NCBI GenBank assembly: GCA_033398695.1 | Contig: CM065814.1 | Coordinates: forward strand, 81,300,358 to 81,364,357 | Length of the DNA stretch: 64,000 bases | From: Orobanche coerulescens | Taxonomy: Eukaryota > Streptophyta > Magnoliopsida > Lamiales > Orobanchaceae | Reading direction: 5' to 3' | In this document: positions 25,281 through 37,194 of the stretch, one piece after another | Position numbering within the stretch: position 1 is the first letter of the stretch | How the letters are laid out: every line of letters starts with the position of its first letter | Notes under the pieces: model-generated | What the model saw: only the letters and a program-made list of their open reading frames with translations | Databases searched by the model: none | What the model was told of the DNA's origin: nothing | Translations under genes and position numbers: made by a program

Positions 25281-25293
25281 CGCTCCGATACCA
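25281..25293 (-). other. Primer-binding site of the gypsy element
   Basis: Minus-strand TGGTATCGGAGCG starts 4 nt inside the 5' LTR boundary. It matches the plant initiator tRNA-Met 3' end complement (TGGTATCAGAGC) except A to G at position 8. The copia element at 57745 has the same 13 bases. Confidence 0.88.
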
Positions 25294-25663
25294 ACTCTGT
25301 AACACCCCAAACTAGGCGGATATTACAGTGCCGTGGACCCCCGACTGGGACCCACCAGGCGAATGAAAACGGATGAATTACACAGGGTAAATGTAGTACC
25401 GAACCACATTTCAACATCAATTACTCCGATTAGGAGTTTCATACAACACACCCAGGATAAAATAGAATACATGTGTATTTTATGTGACGATAAAATACAC
25501 AACACTGAATGAAATGAGTATTCAAACGGAATGTCTGCAGCGGAATAAATAAAGGAAACATAAATGACTGAATAAATAACTGAACAGACTGGGGCCCCTT
25601 TCTAGTATCATTGGGACTCCTCGCCGTCAACGTGCTCACCCTGCGCCTTTGCCTTGCCATGAC

Positions 25664-26811
25664 CTGAGAAACAATATCCCCAAACGGGCCGGCTTATACA
25701 GAACAACAATCCTCCAGAGTTGAATAAACATAATCATATAAATATGTAGTATAAACCACAAGTTTGATTAAAATGAAGCGGTTAGATTATAACCCAAACT
25801 TGTTGAAAACATACGCAATCAAACATGCTGTATGAATCAACTAACTAGACGGCTCAAGGGTGGCGCCACACTACGCCGGATGGAAATGTGTTCGTGCACA
25901 AGCCACCAACGAGTATCGATCAAATACCGCGTGGTCTTGTACCTAATCGTCTCACGAGCAATCGACTCGTGCACACCCAATGCGAGGCCAACAACCAACA
26001 CACGACATAAATGTGCCCGACATGAAAATCCTACACATACCAACCGGCACGCCAGTATGACCCGGAATGCCACGATATAACAAAAGTGACATCGGAAACG
26101 AATAATGACTCACTGAGATAAAATGATGGTGAAATGAATGATAGCACGACAAAATGATTCGGAACCGTCGTTCCTTGTGACTCAAGTGATTAATTGACAA
26201 TGACAAGTTTTAATACGGTTATCACAATGATGAATGAGTTACGATTATGAATGAACAACAACAAAAGGAAATGAGTATCCTTATAACTGAGTAAGAATCA
26301 ACTTACTCAATACCGGTGACAATTATCCTTCCACGAACAACGTCCTAATTGAGATATCGGTCGCTCGAACAACCTTGAATTGTACAATATCCAACAACTC
26401 GTTCAATATACGAATCAAACACGAATATAACGAACTCAAGACGTCGATACGATTAAACCAAGTTCATTGGGGCATTATATCGAACACTTTGAGGCCAACT
26501 ACGATTGATTACAACTAAACCTCAACAATACCAACCTCAAATCCCCAAGAAGTGTTTCAAATCAACAAAACATCTCCAATACGATCAATAATCCGTTATG
26601 AATATCCAAAAACGTGATTATAACAACAATTAAACGAAAACCCCCAATTTCAACTCGATAATCAAAGTGTTCTTGAATAATCCCTCAATAATCCAATGAA
26701 TCCTTATACAAACTCATAATCATATACATATCCCTTCATATAACATGATTATAACGTCCAAAACATCATATCTCAACACAAAATCGAAATCCAAGGTGTT
26801 GAAGAAATTAC
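25664..26811 (-). other. Possible leader intron in the 5' gypsy LTR
   Basis: The donor CAAGAG/GTAATTTC lies at 26811 and the acceptor TTTCTCAG/GTCATGG at 25664, 1148 nt apart, both downstream of the TATA box. A longer alternative uses the same donor with the acceptor at 24806 beside the gag ATG and would also remove the primer site. Conservation in three LTR copies supports the sites; there is no transcript evidence. Confidence 0.45.
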
Positions 26812-27010
26812 CTCTTGAAGATCCAACCACTTCGATCCGATGAACACGAGTTAAAACGAGTATCCGAGCTATATGATTGAATGGAATTGAAGAAACTCAA
26901 GTACTCAAGTGTTTGATTAAGGAAGAATCCCTTTCCCAAGCTCTCTCTCGGACAAAAGGAAGAAGGAAGTGAAAATGAAGAAAATGATGAAAAAGTGTCA
27001 CGGCCAAACC

Positions 27011-27017
27011 ATATATA
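27011..27017 (-). promoter_or_regulatory. TATA box of the 5' gypsy LTR
   Basis: Minus-strand CAGTATATATGG lies 10 bp downstream of the nearest palindrome. Initiation about 30 bp further on (near 26980) would give a transcript covering R, U5 and the element body. Confidence 0.62.
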
Positions 27018-27027
27018 CTGCCGGAAG

Positions 27028-27596
27028 TTACGGCCGTAACTCAGCCCTCTTACAGCCGTAACTTTACAAGTCAACGGCCTTACGGCCGTAACCGGCCAAC
27101 TCGTACGGCCGTAACTCGGCTTCGTCCGAAAGCCTGCCGACAGACTTACGGCCGTAACCGTTCCTTAGTTACGGGCGTAACTCGCCTTCGTCAAAAACAC
27201 CCGCCGACAGCCTTACGGCCGTACCGCACACCTTACGGCCGTAACTCGGATGATACGGCCGTATCCGGCCAACCTTACGGGCGTAACCCGCCTTCGTCAA
27301 AAATGGCCGGACATCCTTCCTGCAGCGTACGGCCGTATCCGGCCAAGCCTTACGGCCGTACCTGCCTCGACTTACGGCCGTATGCCGCAACCCTTACGGC
27401 CGTAAGTCACCCTTGGTCGGCAACACCCGAAATTTACGAACACCACTTACGGCCGTATCTCACCTTCCTTACGGCCGTAACTCACCTTCGGCCAAAATGC
27501 CTGGGCAGCCTGCTGGACCACTTACGGCCGTAACCGGCCAGCCTTACGGCCGTACCCGCTGACTTACGGCCGTATCCCAGAACCTTACGGCCGTAA
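27028..27596. repeat. Array of about 20 TTACGGCCGTAA palindromes in the right LTR U3
   Basis: It has the same organisation as 19155-19723. Several differences between the two arrays are G-to-A or C-to-T changes inside the palindromes (GGCCAT at left, ACAGCC at right), as expected for methylated cytosines. Confidence 0.9.
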
Positions 27597-27949
27597 CTCG
27601 ATGCTGGCCAAGGTGAATCAATCCGATAATTCCGATTCCTTGCTACGACTGATGAATGATCCGACATATCATACGAATGTGAAAGTGAACAAGTCTAACA
27701 CGAGCCAAAGATGATACTCTCAGTACAAGGCTATCAATCACAATGAAAATGATAATACTCCCGTCTCGATCTAAAAACGGAGATAAAATGACGATCGGTA
27801 ACTGATATACGATTACAACATGCCAACATTGAACGCAAATGAGTGATTCATGAATGATGAGTGATTATTAATGAGTGAGAATTACTGAGTGACAATTACA
27901 GACTGATAATTACTGAATGAAAATGAATAAATTACAACCGGGTATTACA

Positions 27950-27954
27950 ATAGA
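27950..27954. repeat. Target-site duplication, right copy (ATAGA)
   Basis: This is identical to 17413-17417. The satellite resumes in phase from here: the next CCGAGAAAC landmark is at 28043, the same distance as expected in an uninterrupted unit. Confidence 0.93.
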
Positions 27955-30900
27955 GACCTCTATGAGAGGACCACAAACGAATGAGATATGGCCAAAATAC
28001 TGGCATGCGACCCGTTTGTCCTTTACCGGAACACTGTTTTGGCCGAGAAACATGTCCGGTCGCGCATTATGGTCCGAAAAGTTAGAGTTTGAGGGCCATA
28101 AAGGCCTCAACTTAGAAAGTTAACTTCACCGTTGTCGTAGCCCTGACTTATCTCTCCAACGGTATGTAGCACATTGCGAGCACACCATAATTGGACGAGA
28201 TATGGCTAAAATACTACAAGGTACGCGGTTGGGTCGCGAACTCTGGTCGGAAAATTCGACTTTCCGGGGGGAGGAAGGGCCCGATTTTCAAAATTGCATC
28301 TGCAAATTTGTAACCCTATAAACTAGCTTTGCAGCAGTATATAGACAACTATGAGGGGACCACAAACCAATGAGGTATGACCAATATACCGGCATGCAAC
28401 CCGTTTGTCCTTTCCCGGAACACTGTTTTGGCCGAGAAACATGTGTGGTCGCGCATTATGGTCCGAAAAGTTAGAGTTTGAGGGCCATAAAGGCCACCAC
28501 TTAGAAAGTTAACTTCACCATTATCATAGACCTTTGACTTAGTTCTCCAACAATGTGTAGCACATTGCGAGCACACCACAATTAGATGAGATATGGCTAA
28601 AATACTACAAGGTACGCTGTTTTGGCCGAGAAACATGTCCGGTCACGCATTACAGTCTGAGAAGTCAGAGTTCGAGCGCCATAAAGGCCCCAACTAAAAA
28701 AGTTAACTTCACCATTGTCATAGCCCTTTCACTTAGCTCTCCAACAGTGTGTAGCACGTTGCGATCACACCACAATTGGACGAGATATGGATAAAATACT
28801 ACAGGGTACGCGGTGGGTCGCGAGCTGCGGTTGGAAAATTTGATTTTTGGGGAGGAGGAAGTGCCTGATTTTCAAATTTGCATCAAGCAAAGTGATAGAC
28901 CTCTAAACTAGCTTTCCAACGATGTAGAGACCTCTATGAGAGTACCACAAACCAATGAGATATGGCCAAAATACTGGCATGCGACCCGTTTGTCCTTTAC
29001 CGGAACACTGTTTTGGCCGAGAAACATGTCCGGTCGCGCATTATGGTCCGAAAAGTTAGAGTTTGAGGGCCATAAAGGCCTCCACTTAGAAAGTTAACTT
29101 CACCGTTGTCGTAGCCCTGACTTATCTCTCCAACGGTATGTAGCACATTGCGAGCACACCATAATTGGACGAGATATGGCTAAAATACTACAAGGTACGC
29201 GGTTGGGTCGCGAACTCTGGTCGGAAAATTCGACTTTCCGGGGGGAGGAAGGGCCCGATTTTCAAAATTGCATCTGCAAATTTGTAACCCTATAAACTAG
29301 CTTTGCAGCAGTATATAGACAACTATGAGGGGACCACAAACCAATGAGGTATGGCCAATATACCGGCATGCAACCCGTTTGTCCTTTCCCGGAACACTGT
29401 TTTGGCCGAGAAACATGTGTGGTCGCGCATTATGGTCCGAAAAGTTAGAGTTTGAGGGCCATAAAGGCCACCACTTAGAAAGTTAACTTCACCATTATCA
29501 TAGACCTTTGACTTAGTTCTCCAACAATGTCTAGCACATTGCGAGCACACCACAATTAGATGAGATATGGCTAAAATACTACAAGGTATGCTGTTTTGGC
29601 CGAGAAACATGTCCGGTCACGCATTACAGTCTGAAAAGTCAGAGTTCGAGGGCCATAAAGGCCCCAACTAAAAAAGTTAACTTCACCATTGTCATAGCCC
29701 TTTCACTTAGCTCTCCAACAGTGTGTAGCACGTTGCGATCACACCACAATTGGACGAGATATGGATAAAATACTACAGGGTACGCGGTAGGTCGCGAGCT
29801 GCGGTTGGAAAATTTGATTTTTGGGGAGGAGGAAGTGCCTGATTTTCAAACTTGCATCAAGCAAAGTGATAGACCTCTGAACTAGCTTTCCAACGATATA
29901 GAGACCTCTATGAGAGTACCACAAACCAATGAGATATGGCCAAAATACTGGCATGCGACCCGTTTGTCCTTTACTGGAACACTAGTTTGGCCGAGAAACA
30001 TGTCCGGTCGCGCATTATGGTGCGAAAAGTTAGAGTATGAGGGCCATAAAGGCATCGACTTAGAAAGTTGACTTCACAATTGCCGTAGCCCTGACTCATC
30101 TCTCCAATGGTGTGTAGCACATTGCTAGCACACCACAATTGGGCGAGATATTGCAAAAATACTACAAGGTACGCGGTTGTTTCGCGAACTCTGGTCGGAA
30201 AGTTCGACTTTCGGGGGGCAGGAAGGGCCCGATTTTCAAAATTGCATCAGAAAAGTTGTAACCCTATAAACTAGCTTTGCAACAGTATATAGACAACTAT
30301 GAAGGGATCACAAACCAATGAGATATGGCCAATATACCGGCATGCAACCCGTTTGTCCTTTACTGGAACACTGTTTTTGCCGAGAAACATGTCTGGTCGC
30401 GCATTATGGTCCGAAAAGTTAGAGTTTGAGGGCCATAAAGGCCACTACTTAGAAAGTTAACTTCACCATTGTCATAGACCTTTGACTTAGCTCTCCAACA
30501 ATGTGTAGCACATTGCGAGCACACCACAATTAGAGGAGATATGGCTAAAATACTACAAGGTACGCTGTTTTGGCCGAGAAACATGTCCAGTCGTGCATTA
30601 CAGTCTAAAAAGTCAGAGTTCGAGGTCCATAAAGGCCCCAACTAAAAAAGTTAACTTCACCATTGTCATAGCCCTTTCACTTAGCTCTCCAGCAGTGTGT
30701 AGCACGTTGCGAGCACACCACAACTGGACGAGATATGGATAAAATATTAAAGGGTACGCGATGGGTCGCGAGCTGCGGTTGGAAAATTTGATTTTCGGGG
30801 AGTAGGAAGTGCCTGATTTTCAAACTTGCATTAAGCAAAGTCATAGACCTCTGAACTAGGTTTCCAACGATATAGAGACTTCTATGACAGGACCAAAACC

Positions 30901-30963
30901 AATGAGATATGGCCAAAATACTGGCATGCGACCCGTTTGTCCTTTACCGGAACACTGTTTTGG
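27955..30963. repeat. Satellite HOR array right of the insertion, 974 bp pentamers (3 units)
   Basis: Landmarks at 28043, 28432, 28626, 29017, 29406, 29600, 29991, 30380, 30574 and 30964 give the 389-194-391 pattern of the left array. The first 88 bp complete the monomer interrupted at 17417. Confidence 0.9.
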
Positions 30964-33504
30964 CCGAGAAACATGTCCGGTCGCGCATTATGGTCCGAAA
31001 AGTTAGATTTTGAAGGCCATAAAGGCATCGACTTAGAAAGTTAACTTCAAAATTGTCGTAGCCCTGACTAAGCTCTCAAACGGTGTGTAGCACATTGAGA
31101 TCACACCACAATTGGACGAGATATGGCTAAAATACTATAAGGTACGCGGTTGGTTCGCGAACTGTGGTCGGAAAATTCGACCTTCGGGGAGGCGGAAGGG
31201 CCCGATTTGCAAAATTTCATGCAACAAAGTTGTATCCCTATAAACTAGCTTTGCAACTCTATATAGACCACTATGAGGGGCCCACAAAATAATGAGATAT
31301 TGCCAAAATAACGGCATGTGACCCATTTGGCCGAGAAACATGTCCGATCGCGCATTATGGTCCGAAAAGTCAGAGTTCGAGAGCTCTGGTTGGAAAATTT
31401 GACTTTCGGGGAGGAGGAAGTGCCTGATTTTCAAACTTGCATCGAGCAAAGTCATATACCTCTGAACTAGCTTTCCAACGGTATAGATACCTCTATGAGG
31501 GGACCACAACTAATGAGATATGGCCAAAATACTGGCATGCTACCCGTTTGTCCTTTACCGAAACATGTCTGGTGGCGCATTATGGTCCGAAAAGTTACAG
31601 TTTGAGGGCCATATGGGCCTCGACTTCGAAAGTTAACTTCACAATTGTCATAGCCCTGGCTTAGATCTCCAACGTTGTGTAGCACATTGCGAGCACACCA
31701 CAATTGGACGAAATATGGCTAAAATACTACAAGGTATGCGGTTGGGTCGCGAACTACGGTCGGAAAATTCGACTTTGGGGGAGGAGGAAGGGCCCGATTT
31801 GCAAAATTTCATGAAGCAGAGTTGTAGCCCTCTAAACTAGCTTTGCAACGCTATATAGACCCCTATGAGAGGACAACAAACCAATGAGATATGGCCAAAA
31901 TACTAGCATGCGACCCGTTTGCCCTCTACCGGAACACTATTTTGGCCGAGAAACATGACCAGTCGCGCATTATGGTCTGAAAAGTCAGAGTTCGAGAGCC
32001 ATAAAGGCCCCGACTCAGAAAGTTAACTTCACCACTCTCGTAGACCTTTGATTTATCTCTCCAACGGAGTGTAGCACATTGCGAGCACACTATAATTGGA
32101 CGAGATATGACTAAAATACTACAAGGTACGCGGTGGGTCGCGAGTTGTGGAAGGAAAATTCAACTTTCGGGCAGGAGGAAGGGTCCGATTTGCAAAATTA
32201 CATACAGAAAAGTCATAGACCTCTGAATTAGATTTGCAACAGTATAGAGACCACTATGAGGGGACGACAAACCAATGAGATATGGCCAAAATACCGGCAT
32301 GCAACCCATTTCCCCTCTACCGAAACACTGTTTTGGCCGAGAAACATGTCCGGTCGCGCATTGTGGTCCGAAAACTCAGAGTTCGAGAGCCATAAAGGCC
32401 CCGAATCAGAAAGTTAACTTCACAACTATCGTAGCCATTTGACTTAACTCTCCAACGGATTGTAGCACATTGCGAGTACACTATAATTGGATGAGATATG
32501 ATTAAAATACTACAAGGTACGCGGTGGGTCGCGAGTTCCGGTTGGAAAATTCAACTTTCGTGGAGGAGGAAGGGCCCGATTTGCCAAATTGCATACATCA
32601 AAGTCATAGACCTATGAATTATCTTTGCAACGGTATAAAGACCACTATGAGGGGACCATAAACCAATGAGATATAGCCAAAAATACTGGCATGCGACCTG
32701 TTTGCCCTTTAACGGAGCACTATTTTGGCCGAGAAACATGTCCGGTCGCGCATTACAGTCTGAAAAGTCAGAGTTCGAGGCCATAAAAGCCCCAACTTAG
32801 AAAGTTAACTTCACCATTGTCGTATCCCTTTGACTTAGCTCTCCAATGTGTAGCACGTTGCGAGCAGACCACAATTAGACGAGATATGGCTAAAATACTA
32901 CAAGGTACGCGGTGGGTCACGAGCTGTGGTTGGAAAATTTGACTTTCGGGGAGGAGGAAGTGCCTGATTTTGAAACTTGCATCCAGCAAAGCCATAGACC
33001 TCTGAACTAGCTTTCCAACGGTATAGAGACCTCAATGAGGGGACCAAAAACCAATGAGATATGGCCAAAATACTGGCATGCGGCCCGTTTATCCTTTACC
33101 GGAACACTGTTTTGGTCGAGAAACATGTCCGGTCGCGCATTATGGTCCAAAAAGTTAGAGGTTGAGGGGCATAAAGGCCTCGCCTTAGAAAGTTAACTTC
33201 ACCATTGTCGTAGCCCTGACTTATCTCTCCAACGGTGTGTAGCACATTACGAGCACACCACAATTGTACGAGATATGGCTAAAATACTACAAGGTACGCG
33301 GTTGGGTCGCGAACTCTGGTTGGAAAATTCGACTTTCGGGTGGGAGTAAGGGCCCAATTTTCAAAATTGCATCAGCAAAGTTGTAACCCTATAAACTAGC
33401 TTTGCAACAGTATATAGACAACTATGAGGGGACCACAAACCAATGAGATATGGCCAATATACCGGCATGCGACCCGTTTGTCCTTTACCGGAACACTGTT
33501 TTGG
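30964..33504. repeat. Irregular satellite zone with truncated and fused monomers
   Basis: Spacing becomes uneven. At 31331 the landmark comes after only 367 bp. At about 31380 an A monomer is cut and joined directly to a B-type stretch (GAGAGCTCTGGTTGG). At about 31560 the segment containing TTTTGGCCG is missing. From 31946 simple ~390 bp dimers resume without the lone A. The unit at 31.9 kb resembles the left edge at 1-250 more than its neighbours. Confidence 0.8.
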
Positions 33505-36500
33505 CCGAGAAACATGTCTGGTCGCGCATTATGGTCCGAAAAGTTAGAGTTTTAGGGCCATAAAGGCCCCGACTTAGAAAGTTAACTTCACCATTGTCAT
33601 AGACCTTTGACTTAGCTCTCCAACAATGTGTAGCACATTGCGAGCACACCACAATTAGAGGAGATATGGCTAAAATACTACAAGGTACGCTGTTTTGGTC
33701 GAGAAACATGTCCGGTCGCGCATTACAGTCTGAAAAGTCAGAGTTCGAGGGCCATAAAGGCCCCAACTAAAAAAGTTAACTTCACCATTGTCATAGCCCT
33801 TTCACTTAGCTCTGCAACAGTGTGTAGCACGTTGCGAGCACACCACAATTATACGAGATATGGATAAAATACTACAAGGTACGCAGTGGGTCGCGAGCTG
33901 CGGTTGGAAAATTTGATTTTCGGGGAGGAGGAAGTGCCTAATTTTCAAACTTTCATCCAGCAAAGTCATAGAACTCTGAACTAGATTTCCAACGATATAG
34001 AGACCTCTATGAGAGGACCACAAACCAATGAGATATGGCCAACATGCGACCCGTTTGTCCTTTACCGGAACACTGTTTTGGCCGAGAAACATGTCTGGTC
34101 GCGCATTATGGCCCGAAAAGTTAGAGTTTGAGGGCCATAAAGGCATCGACTTAGAAACTTAACTTCACAATTATCGTAGCCCTGACTTAGCTCTCCAATG
34201 GTGTGTAGCTCATTGCGAGCACACCACAATTGGACGAGATATGACTAAAATACTACAAGGTACTCTGTGGGTCGCGAGTTGCGGTTGGAAAATTCGACTT
34301 TCGGGGAGGAGGAAGGGCCCAATTTGCAAAATTGCATCAGCAAAGTCATAGACCTATGAATTAGCTTTGAAACGGTATATAGACCACTATGAGGGGACCA
34401 CAAACCAATGAGACATAGCCAAAAATACCGGCATGCGACCCGTTTGCCCTTTAACGGAACACTGTTTTGGCCGAGAAACATGTCCGGTCGCGCATTACAG
34501 ATTGAAAAGTCAGAGTTCGAGGGCCATAAAAGCCCCAACTCAGAAAGTTAACTTCACCATTATCGTATCCCTTTGACTTAGCTCTCCAACAGTGTGTAGC
34601 ACATTGCGAGCAGACCACAATTGGATGAGATATGGCTAAAATACTACAATGTACGCGGTGGGTCACGAGCTGCGGTTGGAAAATTTGACTTTCGGGGAGG
34701 AGGAAGTGCCTAATTTTCAAACTTGCATCCAGCAAAGTCATAGACCTGTGAACTAGCTTTCCAACGGTATGGAGACCTCAATCAGGGGACCACAAACCAA
34801 TGAGATATGGCCAAAATACTGGCATGCGGCCCGTTTATCCTTTACCTGAATACTGTTTTGGCCGAGAAACATGTCCGGTCGCGCATTATGGTCCAAAAAG
34901 TTAGAGTTTGAGGGGCATAAAGGCCTCGCCTTAGAAAGTTAACTTCACCATTGTCGTAGCCCTGACTTATCTCTCCAATGGTGTGTAGCACATTACGAGC
35001 ACACCACAATTGTACGAGATATGGCTAAAATACTACAAGGTACGCGGTTGGGTCGCGAACTCTGGTTGGAAAATTCGACTTTCGGGTGGGAGTAACGGCC
35101 CAATTTTCAAAATTGCATCAGCAAAGTTGTAACCCTATAAACTAGCTTTGCAACAGTATATAGACAACTATGAGGGGACCTCAAACCAATGAGATATGGC
35201 CAATATATCGGCATGCGACCCGTTTGTCCTTGACCGGAACACTGTTTTGGCCGAGAAACATGTCTGGTCGCGCATTATGGTCCGAAAACTTAGAGTTTGA
35301 GGGCCATAAAGGCATCGACTTAGAAACTTAACTTCACAATTATCGTAGCCCTGACTTAGCTCTCCAATGGTGTGTAGCTCATTGTGAGCACACCACAATT
35401 GGACGAGATATGACTAAAATACTACAAGGTACTCAGTGGGTCGCGAGTTGCGGTTGGAAAATTCGACTTTCGGGGAGGAGGAAGGGCCTAATTTGCAAAA
35501 TTGCATCAGCAAAGTCATAGACCTATGAATTAGCTTTGCAACGGTATATAGACCACTATGAGGGGACCACAAACCAATGAGACATAGCCAACAATACCGG
35601 CATGCGACCCGTTTGCCCTTTAACGGAACACTGTTTTGGCCGAGAAACATGTCCGGTCGCGCATTACAGATTGAAAAGTCAGAGTTCGAGGGCCATAAAA
35701 GCCCCAACTCAGAAAGTTAACTTCACCATTGTCGTAGCCCTTTGACTTAGCTCTCCAACAGTGTGTAGCACGTTGCTAGCAGACCACAATTGGATGAGAT
35801 ATGGCTAAAATACTACAATGTACGCGGTGGGTCACGAGCTGCGGTTGGAAAATTTGACTTTCGGGGAGGAAGAAGTGCCTGATTTTCAAACTTGCATACA
35901 GCAAAGTCATAGACCTCTGAACTAGCTTTCCAACGGTATGGAGACCTCAATCAGGGGACCACAAACCAATGAGATATGGCCAAAATACTGGCATGCGGGC
36001 CGTTTATCCTTTACCTGAACACTGTTTTGGCCGAGAAACATGTCCGGTCGCGCATTATGGTCCAAAAAGTTAGAGTTTGAGGGGCATAAAGGCCTCGCCT
36101 TAGAAAGTTAACTTCACCATTGTCGTAGCCCTGACTTAGCTCTCCAATGGTGTGTAGCTCATTGTGAGCACACCACAACTGGACGAGATATGACTAAAAT
36201 ACTACAAGGTACTCAGTGGGAAGCGAGTTGCGGTTGGAAAATTCGACTTTCGGGGAGGAGGAAGGGCCCAATTTGCAAAATTGCATCAGCAAAGTCATAG
36301 ACCTATGAATTAGCTTTGCAACGGTATATAGACCACTATGAGGGGACCACAAACCAATGAGACATAGCCAAAAATACCGGCATGCGACCCGTTTGCCCTT
36401 TAACGGAACACTGTTTTGGCCGAGAAACATGTCTGGTCGCAGACATGATTGAAAAGTCGAGTTCGAGGGCCATAAAAGCCCCAACTCAGAAAGTTAACTT

Positions 36501-37194
36501 CACCATTGTCGTAGCCCTTTGACTTAGCTCTCCAACAGTGTGTAGCACGTTGCGGCGCACCACAATGGATGAGATATGGCTAAAATACTACAATGTACGC
36601 GGTGGGTCACGAGCTGCAGTTGGAAAATTTGACTTTCGGGGTGGAGGAAGTGCCTGATTTTCAAACTTGCATCCACCAAAGTCATAGACCTCTGAACTAG
36701 CTTTCCAACGGTATGGAAACCTCAATCAGGGGACCACAAACCAATGAGATATGGCCAAAATTCTGGCATGCGGCCCGTTTATCCTTTACCTGAACACTGT
36801 TTTGGCCGAGAAACATGTCCGGTCGCGCATTATGGTCCAAAAAGTTAGAGTTTGAGGGGCATAAAGGCCTCGCCTTAGAAAGTTAAATTCACCATTGTCG
36901 TAGCCCTGACTTATCTCTCCAACGGTGTGTAGCACATTACGAGCACACCACAATTGTATGAGATATGGCTAAAATACTACAAGGTACGCGGTTGGGTCGC
37001 GAACTCTGGTTGGAAAATTCGACTTTCGGGTGGGAGTAAGGGCCCAATTTTTAAAATTGCATCAGCAAAGTTGTAACCCTATAAACTAGCTTTGCAACAG
37101 TATATAGACAACTATGAGGGGACCACAAACAAATGAGATATGGCCAATATACCGGCATGCGACCCGTTTGTCCTTTACAGGAACACTGTTTTGG
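33505..37194. repeat. Satellite array with mixed higher-order units (including 6-mer and 4-mer)
   Basis: Landmarks at 33505, 33699, 34082, 34471, 34862, 35251, 35640, 36031, 36420 and 36806 show spacings of 194, 383, then repeated 389/391. Equivalent positions recur after 1169 bp (34245 to 35414) and 780 bp (35414 to 36194). The 383 bp spacing marks a small deletion (GGCCAACATGCGACC) that also occurs near 47.9 and 50.4 kb. Confidence 0.8.

Larger units (their letters stand above)
17418..27949 (-). mobile_element. Full-length Ty3/gypsy chromovirus-type LTR retrotransposon (Tekay/Del-like), coding-defective
   Basis: A 10532 bp element lies between ATAGA duplications and begins TGTAACACC and ends TATTACA on the plus strand. 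It has two ~2.65 kb LTRs, a primer site beside the right LTR and a polypurine tract beside the left LTR, so it reads on the minus strand. The domain order is gag, protease, RT, RNase H, integrase and a terminal chromodomain. RT before integrase is the Ty3/gypsy order, and the chromodomain marks a chromovirus. The long LTRs and protein style fit the Tekay/Del clade, which is an inference. Reading frames are broken at several points, so it is not autonomous as read. The satellite continues in the same phase on both sides, which shows a simple insertion. Confidence 0.95.
25298..27949 (-). repeat. 5' LTR of the gypsy element (right copy)
   Basis: This 2652 bp LTR is paired with 17418-20076 and is the transcription-starting copy. 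It holds the palindrome array (27028-27596), a TATA box (27011-27017) and a possible intron (25664-26811). A TG start and CA end on the element strand and the adjacent primer site define the boundaries. Confidence 0.95.
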
